From Aestuariimicrobium ganziense (GTDB taxonomy: Bacteria; Actinomycetota; Actinomycetes; Propionibacteriales; Propionibacteriaceae), in NCBI RefSeq assembly GCF_015352975.1, contig NZ_JACYIZ010000003.1, forward strand, positions 1-64,000: a stretch of 64,000 bases of DNA. Reading direction: 5' to 3'. The notes under the pieces are model-generated. The model did not search any database, was not told the DNA's origin, and was given only the letters and a program-made list of their open reading frames with translations. Shown here piece after piece: positions 31,713 through 40,146 of this stretch (position 1 is its first letter; each line of letters begins with the position of its first letter). The translations under genes and the position numbers were made by a program.

Positions 31713-32795
31713 CTATTCCTCGAGGACGGCCAGCGACCAGCACCACCCGGCGAGTTCGCGGGCGATCGCGGCGTTGGCGACGTTGTTGGCCTTCTTGCGC
31801 TTCTTGAACTGGTTCCAGCGGTGGTTCAACCGGCGGTTGCCCAGATCCCCGCGGGCCCGGGCGGCGGGGCTGGCGAGGTCCCAACGGTCACGGATCGTCT
31901 TGCCCGAGACGTAGCGGTGTTGGTGGTGCCAGGCGGCCTCGACCAACAGACGCCGGGCATGTCCGTTGCCGGTCTTGGTGATCGGGCCAAGTGAGCGGGA
32001 CTGCCCCGACGAGTTCTCCGACGGGACGAGGCCGACGAAAGATCCGATGGAGTTCCCGGTGAACCTGGCCCAGTCGCCGATCTCGACCGCCAACCCGAAC
32101 CCCGTCAGCGTCGAGATCCCCCGCAGACAGCCCAGCCGATGAACGGTGTCGGTCCACGGACTGTCGGCAGCCATCGCGGCGATGCGGTCGTCGAGACGAT
32201 CACGGCGCGCCGTGATCGTGACCACACTGTCGTAGGCCTCATCGAAGGCGGCCTGGACCAAGGGCGAGTCGAAGCGCTGGCGCTTGAGCCAGGCGTCATG
32301 CGCGTTGCTCCAGGCCTGACCGCCCGAGTAGACGATCCCATGCCGCAGCAGCAGCTTCGACAACCGATGCCTGGCACGCATCAAGTCACTACGGCAGTCC
32401 TCCCGAGCCCGAACGAGGTCACGGGCAGCCTCGGTGAGCTCATCGGGAACAGTGACCGCCGAGTAGGCGTCCAACCGGAGCAGCATCGAGAGATGTTCAG
32501 CATCGATCGCATCGGTCTTCACCCTCGATCCGGCTGGCCTCTGGAGCTTGGACGGCGCGGCGACCACCGTTCGGATGTCGTTGGCCAGCAGGGTTCGGGC
32601 CAGACCGTAACCGGTCGGTCCGGCCTCGTAGATCGCCGCGGCCGGGCCGGGCAGGGTCTTGATCCAGCCGGTCACTTCCACAGGGTCGGGGCAGAGTCTG
32701 GCTTTGAAGATTTCTCCGGTCTGGACGTCCATCGCATGCGCCACCACGGAGCGGGCATGCACATCCAGACCAACACTCGTACGCTCAGTAAACAA
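31713..32795 (-). CDS. IS110-family transposase (DEDD recombinase)
   Basis: This 360-residue protein has the IS110 layout. The N-terminal DEDD RuvC-like domain shows SVGLDVHARSVV (Asp), AIYEAGPTGYGL (Glu) and KTDAIDAEHLS (two Asp). The C-terminal Tnp20 domain shows LTGFGLAVEIGDWARF and FVGLVPSENSSGQSRSLG, which contains candidate catalytic serines. TTG 32795 is chosen because GGGAGG lies just upstream and the conserved LFTERTSVGLD follows; an ATG at 32912 would add about 39 atypical residues. IS110 enzymes move DNA with a bridge RNA from the element's non-coding end. All key residues are present, so this copy may be active. Confidence 0.88.
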   Translation of the reverse strand: MFTERTSVGLDVHARSVVAHAMDVQTGEIFKARLCPDPVEVTGWIKTLPGPAAAIYEAGPTGYGLARTLLANDIRTVVAAPSKLQRPAGSRVKTDAIDAEHLSMLLRLDAYSAVTVPDELTEAARDLVRAREDCRSDLMRARHRLSKLLLRHGIVYSGGQAWSNAHDAWLKRQRFDSPLVQAAFDEAYDSVVTITARRDRLDDRIAAMAADSPWTDTVHRLGCLRGISTLTGFGLAVEIGDWARFTGNSIGSFVGLVPSENSSGQSRSLGPITKTGNGHARRLLVEAAWHHQHRYVSGKTIRDRWDLASPAARARGDLGNRRLNHRWNQFKKRKKANNVANAAIARELAGWCWSLAVLEE

Positions 32796-32925
32796 CCGGG
32801 GCCTCCCACGTATGTCGGAAAGGCCAGACAGGCCCACCCTGTCCGGCAACCCACGAATCGTTGCGCGGCGAGGCCCCGGCCTGCCAGAGCTCTCACCCCG
32901 AATCGAGGTCACCCATACCGTCTAG
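32796..32925 (-). ncRNA. Candidate bridge-RNA region of the IS110 element
   Basis: This is the non-coding stretch upstream of the IS110 transposase, where IS110-group elements encode their bridge RNA. It contains a hairpin, GACAGG (32827-32832) with CCTGTC (32838-32843) over a five-base loop, extended by CC/GG across one mismatch. At about 130 bp it is shorter than usual and the outer end of the element is not fixed. The RNA call rests on family knowledge. Confidence 0.3.
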
Positions 32926-33218
32926 GCAGTGCCCACCTCATGCTCGACCAAGCCGACATCGGCAGGACGTGGCAGACGGCACCCTTCGACCCGCCCTTGG
33001 GACGCGGGATCAACTTCCAGATCTCCGTGCCTGATGTTGCCGTGCAACTCAGGCAGCTCCGTGAGGCGGGCTGGCCGCTGTTCATGGAACCGGAAGAGAA
33101 GTGGTACCGCATCAGCCTGAGCGAGGAGGCGGGCGTTCGCCAGTTCCTCGTGCAGGACCCCGACGGCTACCTGGTGCGTCTCCAGATGTCGTTGGGACAG
33201 CGAACGTTGGAGCAGTAG
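32919..33218 (+). pseudogene. VOC (glyoxalase/bleomycin-resistance-like) gene cut by IS110
   Basis: The frame ending at 33218 encodes about 97 C-terminal residues of a VOC-fold protein: YRLGSAHLMLDQADIG, then GRGINFQISVPDVAVQLRQL, and VRQFLVQDPDGYLVRLQM with the conserved DPDG and a metal-site-type ending. The usual first 40 or so residues are missing because the IS110 element abuts at about 32918. ATG 32940 could give a shortened product, but half the first VOC module would be absent. Such proteins normally detoxify or sequester small molecules. Confidence 0.7.
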
Positions 33219-33267
33219 CCCAACGCGGCAAGAGCGTGCGCCAGTGGCCATGCTCGCGTCCCGGGGG

Positions 33268-33298
33268 TTGACTCTCGGGCAACCCGAAGCACGACTCT
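33268..33298 (+). promoter_or_regulatory. MerR-type promoter with 19-bp spacer
   Basis: TTGACT (33268-33273) and GACTCT (33293-33298) are separated by 19 bp, the long spacer typical of MerR-controlled promoters. The spacer contains the dyad TCGGG-CAA-CCCGA (33275-33287). The -10 ends six bases before GTG 33305, so the gene is probably leaderless and controlled by its own product. Confidence 0.65.
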
Positions 33299-33304
33299 GG
33301 AGTT

Positions 33305-34036
33305 GTGAGTGATGATCTTCTCAATGTCGGGCCGTTCGCCAAGCGCGCGGGGCTCAGCGTTCACGCCCTGCGCCACTATGACGCGTTGGGACTGCTAAAG
33401 CCCACCGAAGTCGATCCCAAGACCGGCTACCGCCGCTATTCCACTAGTCTGCTTACGGCAGCAAGGCTCATCGCTGATCTGCGCTGGCTCGACGTCCCAC
33501 TCCCCGACGTTCGGGACATACTCGCGGCACCCTCCTCAGACCGGGCGCGGACGTTGCTCGAGTCGCATGTCGAACGCCTTGTTCGCACCCGCCACCATCT
33601 CGATCAGCAGATCGCTCAGTGCAGTGTCTACGCGTCCAAAGGAGTACCTGTGCCCACCATCCTCACCACCGTTGTCCCGGTCCAGCTGAAAATCCGGGTA
33701 GCCAACAAAGAGAGAGCACGACGCTTCTACGAGGACGCCTTCGGCCTGGCACAACAGGTGATCCGGCACACCGAAGACGCCGACTACGACGGCTACCTGT
33801 TTGGTGATTACGGCCAGCCAGGTTTCTTTCTGCTTCTACTGGTTGACGACACCGACTTCGACTGCCCCGGCCGCAGCACCCTCGGCCTGCTCGTCCCAGA
33901 CCTCGACACCATCCACCACCAGGCTCTCTTAGCCGGGGCGACCGAAACAGTACCCATCACGGACGCCGACGGGATGCCCCGAGCGAGTGCAGTCACCGAT
34001 CCAGATGGCAACTGGATCTGGCTCTACCAAGGATGA
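33305..34036 (+). CDS. MerR regulator fused to a VOC domain
   Basis: This 243-residue protein has two domains. Residues 1-115 form a MerR winged helix and dimer helix (GPFAKRAGLSVHALRHYDAL, TGYRRYS, RLIADLRWLDVPLPDVRDIL, then ESHVERLVRTRHHLDQQIAQ). Residues about 122-243 form a VOC fold (PVQLKIRVANKERARRFYED, PGFFLLLLVDDTDF, VTDPDGNWIWLYQ). The VOC part would sense or bind a small molecule and switch promoter activity by DNA twisting, as MerR proteins do. GTG 33305 follows a 19-bp-spacer promoter that it likely controls itself. The neighbouring broken VOC gene at 32919 may have been a target. It is the only clearly intact non-IS gene in the IS island. Confidence 0.88.
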   Translation: MSDDLLNVGPFAKRAGLSVHALRHYDALGLLKPTEVDPKTGYRRYSTSLLTAARLIADLRWLDVPLPDVRDILAAPSSDRARTLLESHVERLVRTRHHLDQQIAQCSVYASKGVPVPTILTTVVPVQLKIRVANKERARRFYEDAFGLAQQVIRHTEDADYDGYLFGDYGQPGFFLLLLVDDTDFDCPGRSTLGLLVPDLDTIHHQALLAGATETVPITDADGMPRASAVTDPDGNWIWLYQG

Positions 34037-34087
34037 GGCCCCTGTGCCTCCCCCCAAGGACGCGCGCTCATCGGCAGTTTAGGAATG

Positions 34088-34915
34088 TCACGCGCCTGTG
34101 GAGGGGGTCTGGTGGCGTGCTCGGGTGTGGGCGAGTCGGTAGGAGTTGGTTCCGGTTTCGATGATGGTGGCGTTGTAGGTGAGGCGGTCGACGATCGCTG
34201 CGCACAGTCGTGGGTCGGTGAAGGTGTCGGTCCAGGCGGAGAAGGACTGGTTGGACGCGATCGCGATGGCGTTCTTCTCTTCGCGTTCGGTGAGGACCTG
34301 GAACAGCAGTTCGGCGCCTCGCCGGTCGAGCTCCATGTATCCCAGTTCGTCAATGACCAGGAGATCCACTCTTCCGTAGCGGTTGATGGTCTTGGTGAGT
34401 TGCTTCTCGTCAGCGGCCTCGACGAGCTCGTTCACCAGGCGGGTTGCGAGGGTGTAGCGGACGCGGTAGCCCTGCTCTGCGGCGGCGGTGCCGAGAGCGA
34501 TGAGCAGGTGGGACTTGCCGGTGCCGGAGTCCCCGATCAGGCACAGCGGGTCGCCGCGGCGGATCCAGTCGCCGGTGGCGAGCTCGTTGATGGTGGCGGG
34601 GTTGATGTTCGGGTTCGCGGTGAAGTCGAAGTCGGCGAGCCACTTCTCGCGGGGGAATCCGGCGCTCTTGATACGGCGCAGGGTGGAGCGGCGGTCACGG
34701 TCGTCGACCTCGGCCAGGAGCAGCTCGGCGAGGAAGCCCTGGTAGGTGAGTTGTTCCTTGGTGGCGGTGGTGATCGCCTCATCGACGACGGACCGGATGG
34801 TGGGCAGTCGTAGGCGGCGGCAGGCCTGGTCGATCGCGGCCTGGGCGGCTTGTTCGGTGAGGCTGTGACGGCGGCGAAGACCGCCCGGACGGGAGCTGCT
34901 GGTGTTCGTGGTCAT
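34088..34915 (-). CDS. istB: IS21 helper ATPase IstB
   Basis: This 275-residue AAA+ protein has a Walker A GDSGTGKSHLLIALG near residue 125, Walker B DLLVIDELGYMELD near 180 and a sensor region FQVLTEREEKNAIAIASNQS. IstB assists the IstA transposase in target choice and strand transfer by ATP-driven DNA remodelling. The start overlaps the istA stop (ATGA at 34912-34915), so the two are translationally coupled. All nucleotide-binding motifs are intact, so the pair could be functional. Confidence 0.93.
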   Translation of the reverse strand: MTTNTSSSRPGGLRRRHSLTEQAAQAAIDQACRRLRLPTIRSVVDEAITTATKEQLTYQGFLAELLLAEVDDRDRRSTLRRIKSAGFPREKWLADFDFTANPNINPATINELATGDWIRRGDPLCLIGDSGTGKSHLLIALGTAAAEQGYRVRYTLATRLVNELVEAADEKQLTKTINRYGRVDLLVIDELGYMELDRRGAELLFQVLTEREEKNAIAIASNQSFSAWTDTFTDPRLCAAIVDRLTYNATIIETGTNSYRLAHTRARHQTPSTGA

Positions 34916-36585
34916 GGGGTTCCTGTCTGGGTGTGGTGGTGGACCTCTGCGGGGGCCGGGGCGGGATCGGTGGCCGTGTGGCGGCGGCGGAGGAGTTCGT
35001 CGTAGGCAGTGACAGTGGGCAGGGGTCGGGTGTCCTCGGGCAGGTGCGCGATGACCTGGTGTGGGTCGGTGGGGCGTCGTGGTGGCAGGTTCACGACCGT
35101 CCCCCGCCTGGTCGGGCTGACTGGGGCGGGTGTGTGGGTGGTGGCGTGGCGGCGGGCTTCGACGGCGACGACGTCGGGGCTGATCGCACCAACGGACAGG
35201 GCGCTAGTGATGCCGGCGATCACCGCCTCGGCGGGGAGGGATCGGTGGAGCAGGAGCACGTCGATCAACTCCTGGGTGCCCGCGACGTCGCCGCTGGTCT
35301 TGCGGGCGGCAGCCCAGAACGCGTCGTGCGCGGCGGTGAACGCCCCCGCGGCTCTGGCTTGAGCGAGGGCGGTGGAGCCGGGGAACGCACCGGGCTTGTG
35401 CCGCAGGACCTCGAGGTAGTGGTCCAGCTCGACCCGGGTCACGCCACGGGTGCCGAGGCGTGGGTGGGTCGCGACGACGCTGCGGCCCTCGAACACGACC
35501 ACGCACGAGGCCCGCAACGACACACGGACACGTTGCCCGATCAGGTGCGCCGGAACGGAGTACTTGACCATGCGGACAGTGATCAGGGCGGAGCGGTCGA
35601 CCCGGGGATGGAGGATCAAGCCGGGGTCGAAGTCATCGGCCGGCAACGGAGCCAGGTGGGGCAGTTCGGCGCGGTAGTCCTGCCCGATCGTGTTCGCATG
35701 GCCGGCGATCCGGCGGGTGTTGTCGTCGACTTCCCAGACACGGATCTGGTCGTTGAGTTCGTCCAGGCTGGCGACCTCGGGCATCGGGGTGAGGTGGTTG
35801 CGGCGGAACCAGCCGACCTCGCCCTCGACACCGCCCTTCTCATGGGCGCCGTCGATGCCGGGCTGGCAGTAGAACGCGTCGAAACCGTAGTGGGAACGAA
35901 ACAGCACCCAGCGTTCGTTCTCCTCGCGGAGCCGGTCACCGCCATGGATTACCTGCACGACCGCGGACGTGAGGTTGTCGTAGCGGATGTGGCGGGTCGG
36001 GATGCCGCCCAGGGCGTGGAAGGCCTCGATGTGGCCCTCGAGGAAGGCCTCCTGCCCACCGGTCGGGTAGACGCGGTGGATCGCCTTGCCCGAGTGCGAC
36101 AGACGGTAGACGAACATGTGGCACTTGGTCTTGACGCCGTCCAGGATCACATACACCTCACCGAAGTCGACCTCCGCCTCCGCGCCGGGGGCGTGGTCCT
36201 GCGGCACCATCGCCTCCACCCGCCGCCCGGCCTCCAGATCGATCTGCGCGCGCCGGACCCGCACGTAGTCCCGCACCGTGGAATAGGACAGGTCCGTGGC
36301 GCCGTGCTCGTCGCGTAGCCGGGCCAGGATCCTGGTCGCAGTGTGACGCTGCTTGCGCGGCGCGGTCAGGTCATAGCGCAGCATTTCGTCGATCGCCGCC
36401 TTGTACGGGTCCAGGCGCGGTGCCGTGCGGACCGGGGTCTTGCGGGGTGGTGGTTCGGCCGAGGCGAGTGCCTGGCGGACGGTGCGGCGGTGCACCCCGT
36501 GCTTGCGCGCGAGCTCGCGGATGGACAGACCATCGACTCGCGCGTCGTGGCGGATGTCGGCAAACAGCTGCACTCGTGACCCCAT
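34912..36585 (-). CDS. istA: IS21 transposase IstA
   Basis: This 557-residue transposase has an N-terminal helix-turn-helix (LSIRELARKHGVHRRTVRQA, residues about 19-40), an rve-type catalytic core with AEAEVDFGEVYVILDG (Asp near 138), IPTRHIRYDNLTSAVVQ (Asp near 195) and GAHEKGGVEGEVGWFRRNHL (Glu near 250), and a C-terminal beta domain (MVKYSVPAHLIGQRVRVSLR). It cuts and joins the element's ends with IstB. ATG 36585 starts the conserved region. The length is usual for the family. Confidence 0.93.
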   Translation of the reverse strand: MGSRVQLFADIRHDARVDGLSIRELARKHGVHRRTVRQALASAEPPPRKTPVRTAPRLDPYKAAIDEMLRYDLTAPRKQRHTATRILARLRDEHGATDLSYSTVRDYVRVRRAQIDLEAGRRVEAMVPQDHAPGAEAEVDFGEVYVILDGVKTKCHMFVYRLSHSGKAIHRVYPTGGQEAFLEGHIEAFHALGGIPTRHIRYDNLTSAVVQVIHGGDRLREENERWVLFRSHYGFDAFYCQPGIDGAHEKGGVEGEVGWFRRNHLTPMPEVASLDELNDQIRVWEVDDNTRRIAGHANTIGQDYRAELPHLAPLPADDFDPGLILHPRVDRSALITVRMVKYSVPAHLIGQRVRVSLRASCVVVFEGRSVVATHPRLGTRGVTRVELDHYLEVLRHKPGAFPGSTALAQARAAGAFTAAHDAFWAAARKTSGDVAGTQELIDVLLLHRSLPAEAVIAGITSALSVGAISPDVVAVEARRHATTHTPAPVSPTRRGTVVNLPPRRPTDPHQVIAHLPEDTRPLPTVTAYDELLRRRHTATDPAPAPAEVHHHTQTGTP

Positions 36586-36642
36586 CTCGGCTCCCTTGCC
36601 CTCGCGACTGGTTCCCAGTGATGGGGACCAGCGTGAAGGGGT

Positions 36643-36731
36643 GGGGCCAGTTCAGACCGTCAACACCCCGGCAAGTCGCACGCGGGGCCAGATCAGGCCG
36701 TCACAACGGGGCCAAACTAAGCTGTCACAAC
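36643..36731 (+). repeat. Three terminal transposase-binding repeats of IS21
   Basis: GGGGCCAGTTCAGACCGTCA (36643), GGGGCCAGATCAGGCCGTCA (36684) and GGGGCCAAACTAAGCTGTCA (36708) are three related units, the last two directly adjacent. Multiple end repeats are typical of IS21 and serve as IstA sites. The innermost unit is separated from the pair by a 19-bp gap. Confidence 0.8.
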
Positions 36732-36735
36732 CAAC

Positions 36736-37492
36736 CTTACTCCCGTTAGGGATGATACTGGTCCCGCGCGTCTGCTCGACATGGTGGAGGGCCGTTCCAA
36801 GCAGGCGTTCAAGACGTGGCTCGCCACCCGACCCAAGGTGTGGCGGGACGGGGTCGAGGTCGTGGCCATGGATGGTTTCACCGGGTTCAAGACAGCCACC
36901 ACCGAGGAACTCCCTGACGCGGTCACCGTCCTGGATCCGTTTCACGCAGTCAGGTTGGCCGGCGATGCCCTCGACGAGTGCCGGCGTCGGGTCCAACAGA
37001 CCCTGCACGGCCACCGAGGCCGTGCTGATGATCCGCTCTACCGGGCCCGTCGCACCTTGCACACCGGCCTGGATCTGCTCACCACCAGGCAGAAGGCCCG
37101 GCTGGAAGCCTTGTTCGCCGGCGATGAGCACGTCGAAGTCGAAGCTACCTGGGCGGTCTACCAACGGATGATCGCTGCCTATCGCGAACCCAAGCCCGCT
37201 GAAGGGAAGGCCCGCATGCAGGCCGTCATCGCCGCCCTCAGCAGCGGTGTCCCCGCCGCGTTGACCGAGCTCGCCGTGCTGGGCCGCACGCTGAAGAAGC
37301 GGGCCGCTGACGTGCTGGCCTACTTCGACCGGCCGGGCACCTCGAATGGCCCCACCGAAGCCCTGAATGGCCGGCGGGAACACCTCCGCGGCAGCGCCCT
37401 CGGCTTCCGGAACCTCACCAACTACGTCGCCAGATCCCTCCTCGAGACCGGCGGATTCAGACCGCGACTACACCGTGGTTTGGGATGAGCCC
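36736..37492 (+). pseudogene. ISL3-family transposase, 5' part lost at the IS21 junction
   Basis: About 250 C-terminal residues of an ISL3 transposase remain, entering from the IS21 end with LTPVRDDTGPARLLDM. Visible parts are VVAMDGFTGFKTATTEELPD with a catalytic-type Asp, VLDPFHAVRLAGDALDECRR, and the closing GTSNGPTEALNGRREHLRG with a catalytic-type Glu. The 3' end runs into the inverted repeat ACACCGTGGTTTGGGATGAG at about 37470-37490. The N-terminal zinc-binding part is absent and is not found left of IS21, so a deletion accompanied or followed the insertion. Confidence 0.85.
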
Positions 37493-38261
37493 CTTAACCC
37501 TTCCCCCAAGCAAAAGGCATGTGCGACCATACGACAGCACCAGCTGCGAGGCAGCCACCGGCGGGCGCGACTGCCCCCGCCATCACCACTACACCGCACC
37601 CGCACAGGTGCGCCAGATCGAGCCCGGGGTGGGGGAGTGGCCAGCCGAGCTGCTGGCCGACATGACAGCACCTCCCAGCCAGCTGTGGGTCAAGTCCGCG
37701 GGAGGTGACCTCGCCGCCATGGCCGCTGAGGCGGTGGTGGTGACCGGTAGCAGAGCATCGAGCAGTTGCGGCGACCACGTCGCCGGCGAGCTGGCGGCCG
37801 GGCTGGCCCAGGCCGGACACGTGATCAGCAACGGGGGAAGCTTCGGGATCGACACGGCCGCGGTCCGTGCCGCGCTGGCAGTGGGAGGCAGGGTGCTGCT
37901 GGTGCTCAGTGGCGGCGTCGACGTCGCCTACCCACGAGCCCACCAAGACCTGTTCGAGCAAGTCCTCCACCACCAAGGAATGCTGGTCAGTTCCACAGCG
38001 CCCCATGCTGCACCCACCCGGGCAGGGATGGCCGCTCGAGCAGAACTGGCAGCCGCGCTGTGCCGAGGGGTCGTGATCGTCGAAGCCGCCGCCCGAAGCG
38101 GGGCACTGATCCTGGCCGATCACGCCGACACCATGAACCGACCCCTCGCAGCGGTGCCCGGCCCACTCACCAACTGCCGCAGCACCGGCACCCACCACCT
38201 GATCAAGACCGGACAAGCCCAACTCATCGAAGACGCCAACGACATCACAGACGTGATCTGA
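37485..38261 (+). CDS. Divergent DprA/Smf-like Rossmann protein, start uncertain
   Basis: From about 37600 the frame encodes a DprA-like domain: [80 protein letters not shown], then [18 protein letters not shown]. Chromosomal DprA loads RecA on incoming single-stranded DNA; compact divergent versions are carried by plasmids and integrative elements. The usual RNR motif reads RAE here. The first 40 residues come from ISL3 end sequence and are not native, so the gene is cut at its 5' side or starts at an internal GTG near 37609. It ends naturally ([12 protein letters not shown]). It is probably cargo of a lost mobile element. Confidence 0.6.
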   Translation: MSPLTLPPSKRHVRPYDSTSCEAATGGRDCPRHHHYTAPAQVRQIEPGVGEWPAELLADMTAPPSQLWVKSAGGDLAAMAAEAVVVTGSRASSSCGDHVAGELAAGLAQAGHVISNGGSFGIDTAAVRAALAVGGRVLLVLSGGVDVAYPRAHQDLFEQVLHHQGMLVSSTAPHAAPTRAGMAARAELAAALCRGVVIVEAAARSGALILADHADTMNRPLAAVPGPLTNCRSTGTHHLIKTGQAQLIEDANDITDVI

Positions 38262-38289
38262 CACAACGAAACAAGAGGTCGGTCTGCCC

Positions 38290-38412
38290 GGCTCGGTGGA
38301 TGGCTCCGTCGACACCCCCGCCACCGCGCATCGCGGAGTTCGCGGCGTTGACGATCGCGTCGACCTCGGCGGTGGTGATGTCTGCCTGCACAGCTGTCAG
38401 TTCGGGGGCCAT
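38290..38412 (-). pseudogene. Macrodomain protein, only the N-terminus left
   Basis: ATG 38412 starts [20 protein letters not shown] followed by [20 protein letters not shown], the unmistakable N-terminal ADP-ribose-binding part of a macrodomain protein with its NAAN and [10 protein letters not shown] motifs. The match stops near 38290, where the sequence changes to the DprA side. About 120 residues are missing. The gene was therefore cut at the right edge of the IS island. A full-length protein would bind or hydrolyse ADP-ribose derivatives. Confidence 0.8.
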
Positions 38413-38430
38413 GGCTCGATTGTGCGTCAC

Positions 38431-38443
38431 TAGGCTGAGTTCC
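38431..38443 (+). promoter_or_regulatory. Leaderless -10 box of galE
   Basis: TAGGCT at 38431-38436 lies seven bases before ATG 38444, with no Shine-Dalgarno between them. The same TAGGCT-N7-ATG pattern precedes the DLW-39 gene and the histidine kinase gene. Confidence 0.6.
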
Positions 38444-39433
38444 ATGCGCATCGTGATCACCGGCGGAGCCGGCTACATCGGCAGCACCATCGCCTCGGCG
38501 TGTGAGGACGCCGGGCACAAGGTCGTCATCGTCGACGACTTCTCGGCCGGACGACGCGAGTTCGTCGGCGAGCGTCCGCTGTACGAGGGCGACTTCGCCG
38601 ACCCGGAACTGTGGCTGAGGCTGGTCGCGGCCCAGCAGGTCGACGCCGTGGTGCACTGTGCCGCCAAGATCGTCGTCCCCGAGTCGGTCGAGCAGCCACT
38701 GGCCTACTACGAGAACAACGTCGGCAAGACCATCGACCTGCTCGGCATCCTCGCCGAGCACGCGGTCAACCGGGTGCTGTTCAGCTCGTCCGCCTCGATC
38801 TATGCCACCGACGAGAACTTCCAGGTCACCGAGGACTCTGCCCTCGACCCGCAGTCGCCCTATGCCACCACGAAGTTCATGATGGAGTTCATCCTGCGCG
38901 ACGCGGCTCGGGCGAGCGACCTGCACGCGATCAGCCTGCGCTACTTCAACCCGATCGGGTCAGACCCGAAGCTGCGCTCCGGCCAGCAGATCGAGCACCC
39001 CAGCCACGTGCTGGGCAAGATGATCGACGCCTGGCTCGAGAAGCGGCCATTCACCGTCACCGGCGTCGACTGGCCGACCCGCGACGGCTCGGGCATCCGC
39101 GACTACATCCACATCTGGGACCTCGCCGAGGCCCACGTCGCTGCCTTGGAGAAGTTCGACGAGGTGACCGAGGACGATCCCTACCAGGTGATCAACATCG
39201 GCACCGGCAACGGGGTGACGGTCAAGGAGTTGGCCGACGCCCTCCAGGAGGCCACCGGCGAACCGCTCCAGGTCGAGGAGGGTCCGGCTCGTCCCGGTGA
39301 CGTCGCCGGCGCCTACACCGTCAGCACCAGGGCGGCCGACCTGCTGGGCTGGAAGGCCCAGTTCACCGAGGCCGACGGGGTGCGTGACGCGATTGCCTGG
39401 ATCCCCAGGCGCAAGCAGATGTTGGGCTACTGA
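38444..39433 (+). CDS. galE: UDP-glucose 4-epimerase
   Basis: This 329-residue short-chain dehydrogenase-type epimerase has the NAD motif [13 protein letters not shown] at residues 5-17, [15 protein letters not shown] near 71, the SSSASIY serine near 107, and the catalytic pair in [12 protein letters not shown] (Tyr and Lys). [11 protein letters not shown] and the [11 protein letters not shown] region are typical of GalE. It interconverts UDP-glucose and UDP-galactose in the Leloir pathway and for surface polysaccharides. It appears to be transcribed alone, leaderless, from a TAGGCT promoter. Related epimerases with other UDP-sugars cannot be excluded. Confidence 0.9.
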   Translation: MRIVITGGAGYIGSTIASACEDAGHKVVIVDDFSAGRREFVGERPLYEGDFADPELWLRLVAAQQVDAVVHCAAKIVVPESVEQPLAYYENNVGKTIDLLGILAEHAVNRVLFSSSASIYATDENFQVTEDSALDPQSPYATTKFMMEFILRDAARASDLHAISLRYFNPIGSDPKLRSGQQIEHPSHVLGKMIDAWLEKRPFTVTGVDWPTRDGSGIRDYIHIWDLAEAHVAALEKFDEVTEDDPYQVINIGTGNGVTVKELADALQEATGEPLQVEEGPARPGDVAGAYTVSTRAADLLGWKAQFTEADGVRDAIAWIPRRKQMLGY

Positions 39434-39520
39434 CTGTTGGGCCACTGACCCATCCCCCACTCGGCCGGTCCAGCGGCCGGCGACGCCTGAGGTGCACCCC
39501 TTGGGGTTGAGTATGCGCCC

Positions 39521-40128
39521 ATGGCAGACACATCGGCGCCGAGCCTGCAGATCACCGAACTGCACAAGCAGTTCCGCACACCGCGCGGCACGGTCAAAGC
39601 CGTCCGACGGACCCACCGAGGAGGTGCGCAACACCACCGGCGGACGAACGGTGGCAGCCACGTTCGCCGACCCAGACGCGGCCGCCCGCCAGCTCAGCGC
39701 GCTGCCCGGCGTCCACGACGTCGAGGTGCAGGGCGACCGGATCACGATGCTGCTCAACGATCTGGGCACTGTGCTTCGTGATCGCCGTGCTCGGATCGGG
39801 CCTGTTCGCGGTCTACGGGTTGGGCTTTGCCCTGCTGCTGCGCAGCGAGACCGCCGCCAGCGTGGCCTCGGGCCTGCTGGTGTTCTTCGCCTTCTTCGGC
39901 AACATGTTCATGCCGCTGAGCGCGACGATGCTCAAGATCGCCCACTTCACCCCGCTGTCCGGCTGCGTCGGGTTGGTGAGCTATCCGATGACCGAGGGAT
40001 GGGTGATGGACGGCGACAAGCGGACCCACGACTCAGTGTGGATGCTGCTGGCCAACGTCGCGGTCTGGTTGGCGGTGTTCATCGCCATGGCGCTGTGGGG
40101 CACCCGCCGCGCGACCGCTCGGCAGTGA
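39521..40128 (+). pseudogene. Collapsed ABC transporter operon (ATPase and ABC-2 permease fragments)
   Basis: Three pieces follow one another. 39521-39603 encodes the first 28 residues of an ABC ATPase (LQITELHKQFRTPRGTVKAV). About 39605-39750 encodes the ATPase C-terminus (GGRTVAATFADPDAAARQLS, ALPGVHDVEVQGDRITM) in another frame. About 39775-40128 encodes the last 115 residues of an ABC-2 permease (VYGLGFALLLRSETAASVAS, FFGNMFMPLSATMLKIAHFT). The Walker A to Walker B region and most of the permease are gone. Two internal deletions have reduced a drug-type exporter operon to ends. No functional product is expected. Confidence 0.8.
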
Positions 40129-40146
40129 GTGTGGTCGACGCGTCGC

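Larger units (their letters stand above)
34060..36731 (-). mobile_element. IS21-family insertion sequence
   Basis: The element holds istA and istB overlapping by ATGA. Its right end is set by three terminal repeats ending at 36731, immediately followed by ISL3 transposase sequence. The left end lies somewhere in 34037-34087, after the MerR-VOC stop; I could not place it exactly. It is inserted in an ISL3 element of which only the right part remains. Confidence 0.75.

Noticed and set aside
34037..34087. Left inverted repeat of IS21 (GGCAGTTTAGGAATGTCAC)
   Set aside because: It resembles the right-end repeats only in direct orientation and with many mismatches, so the end was left unresolved.
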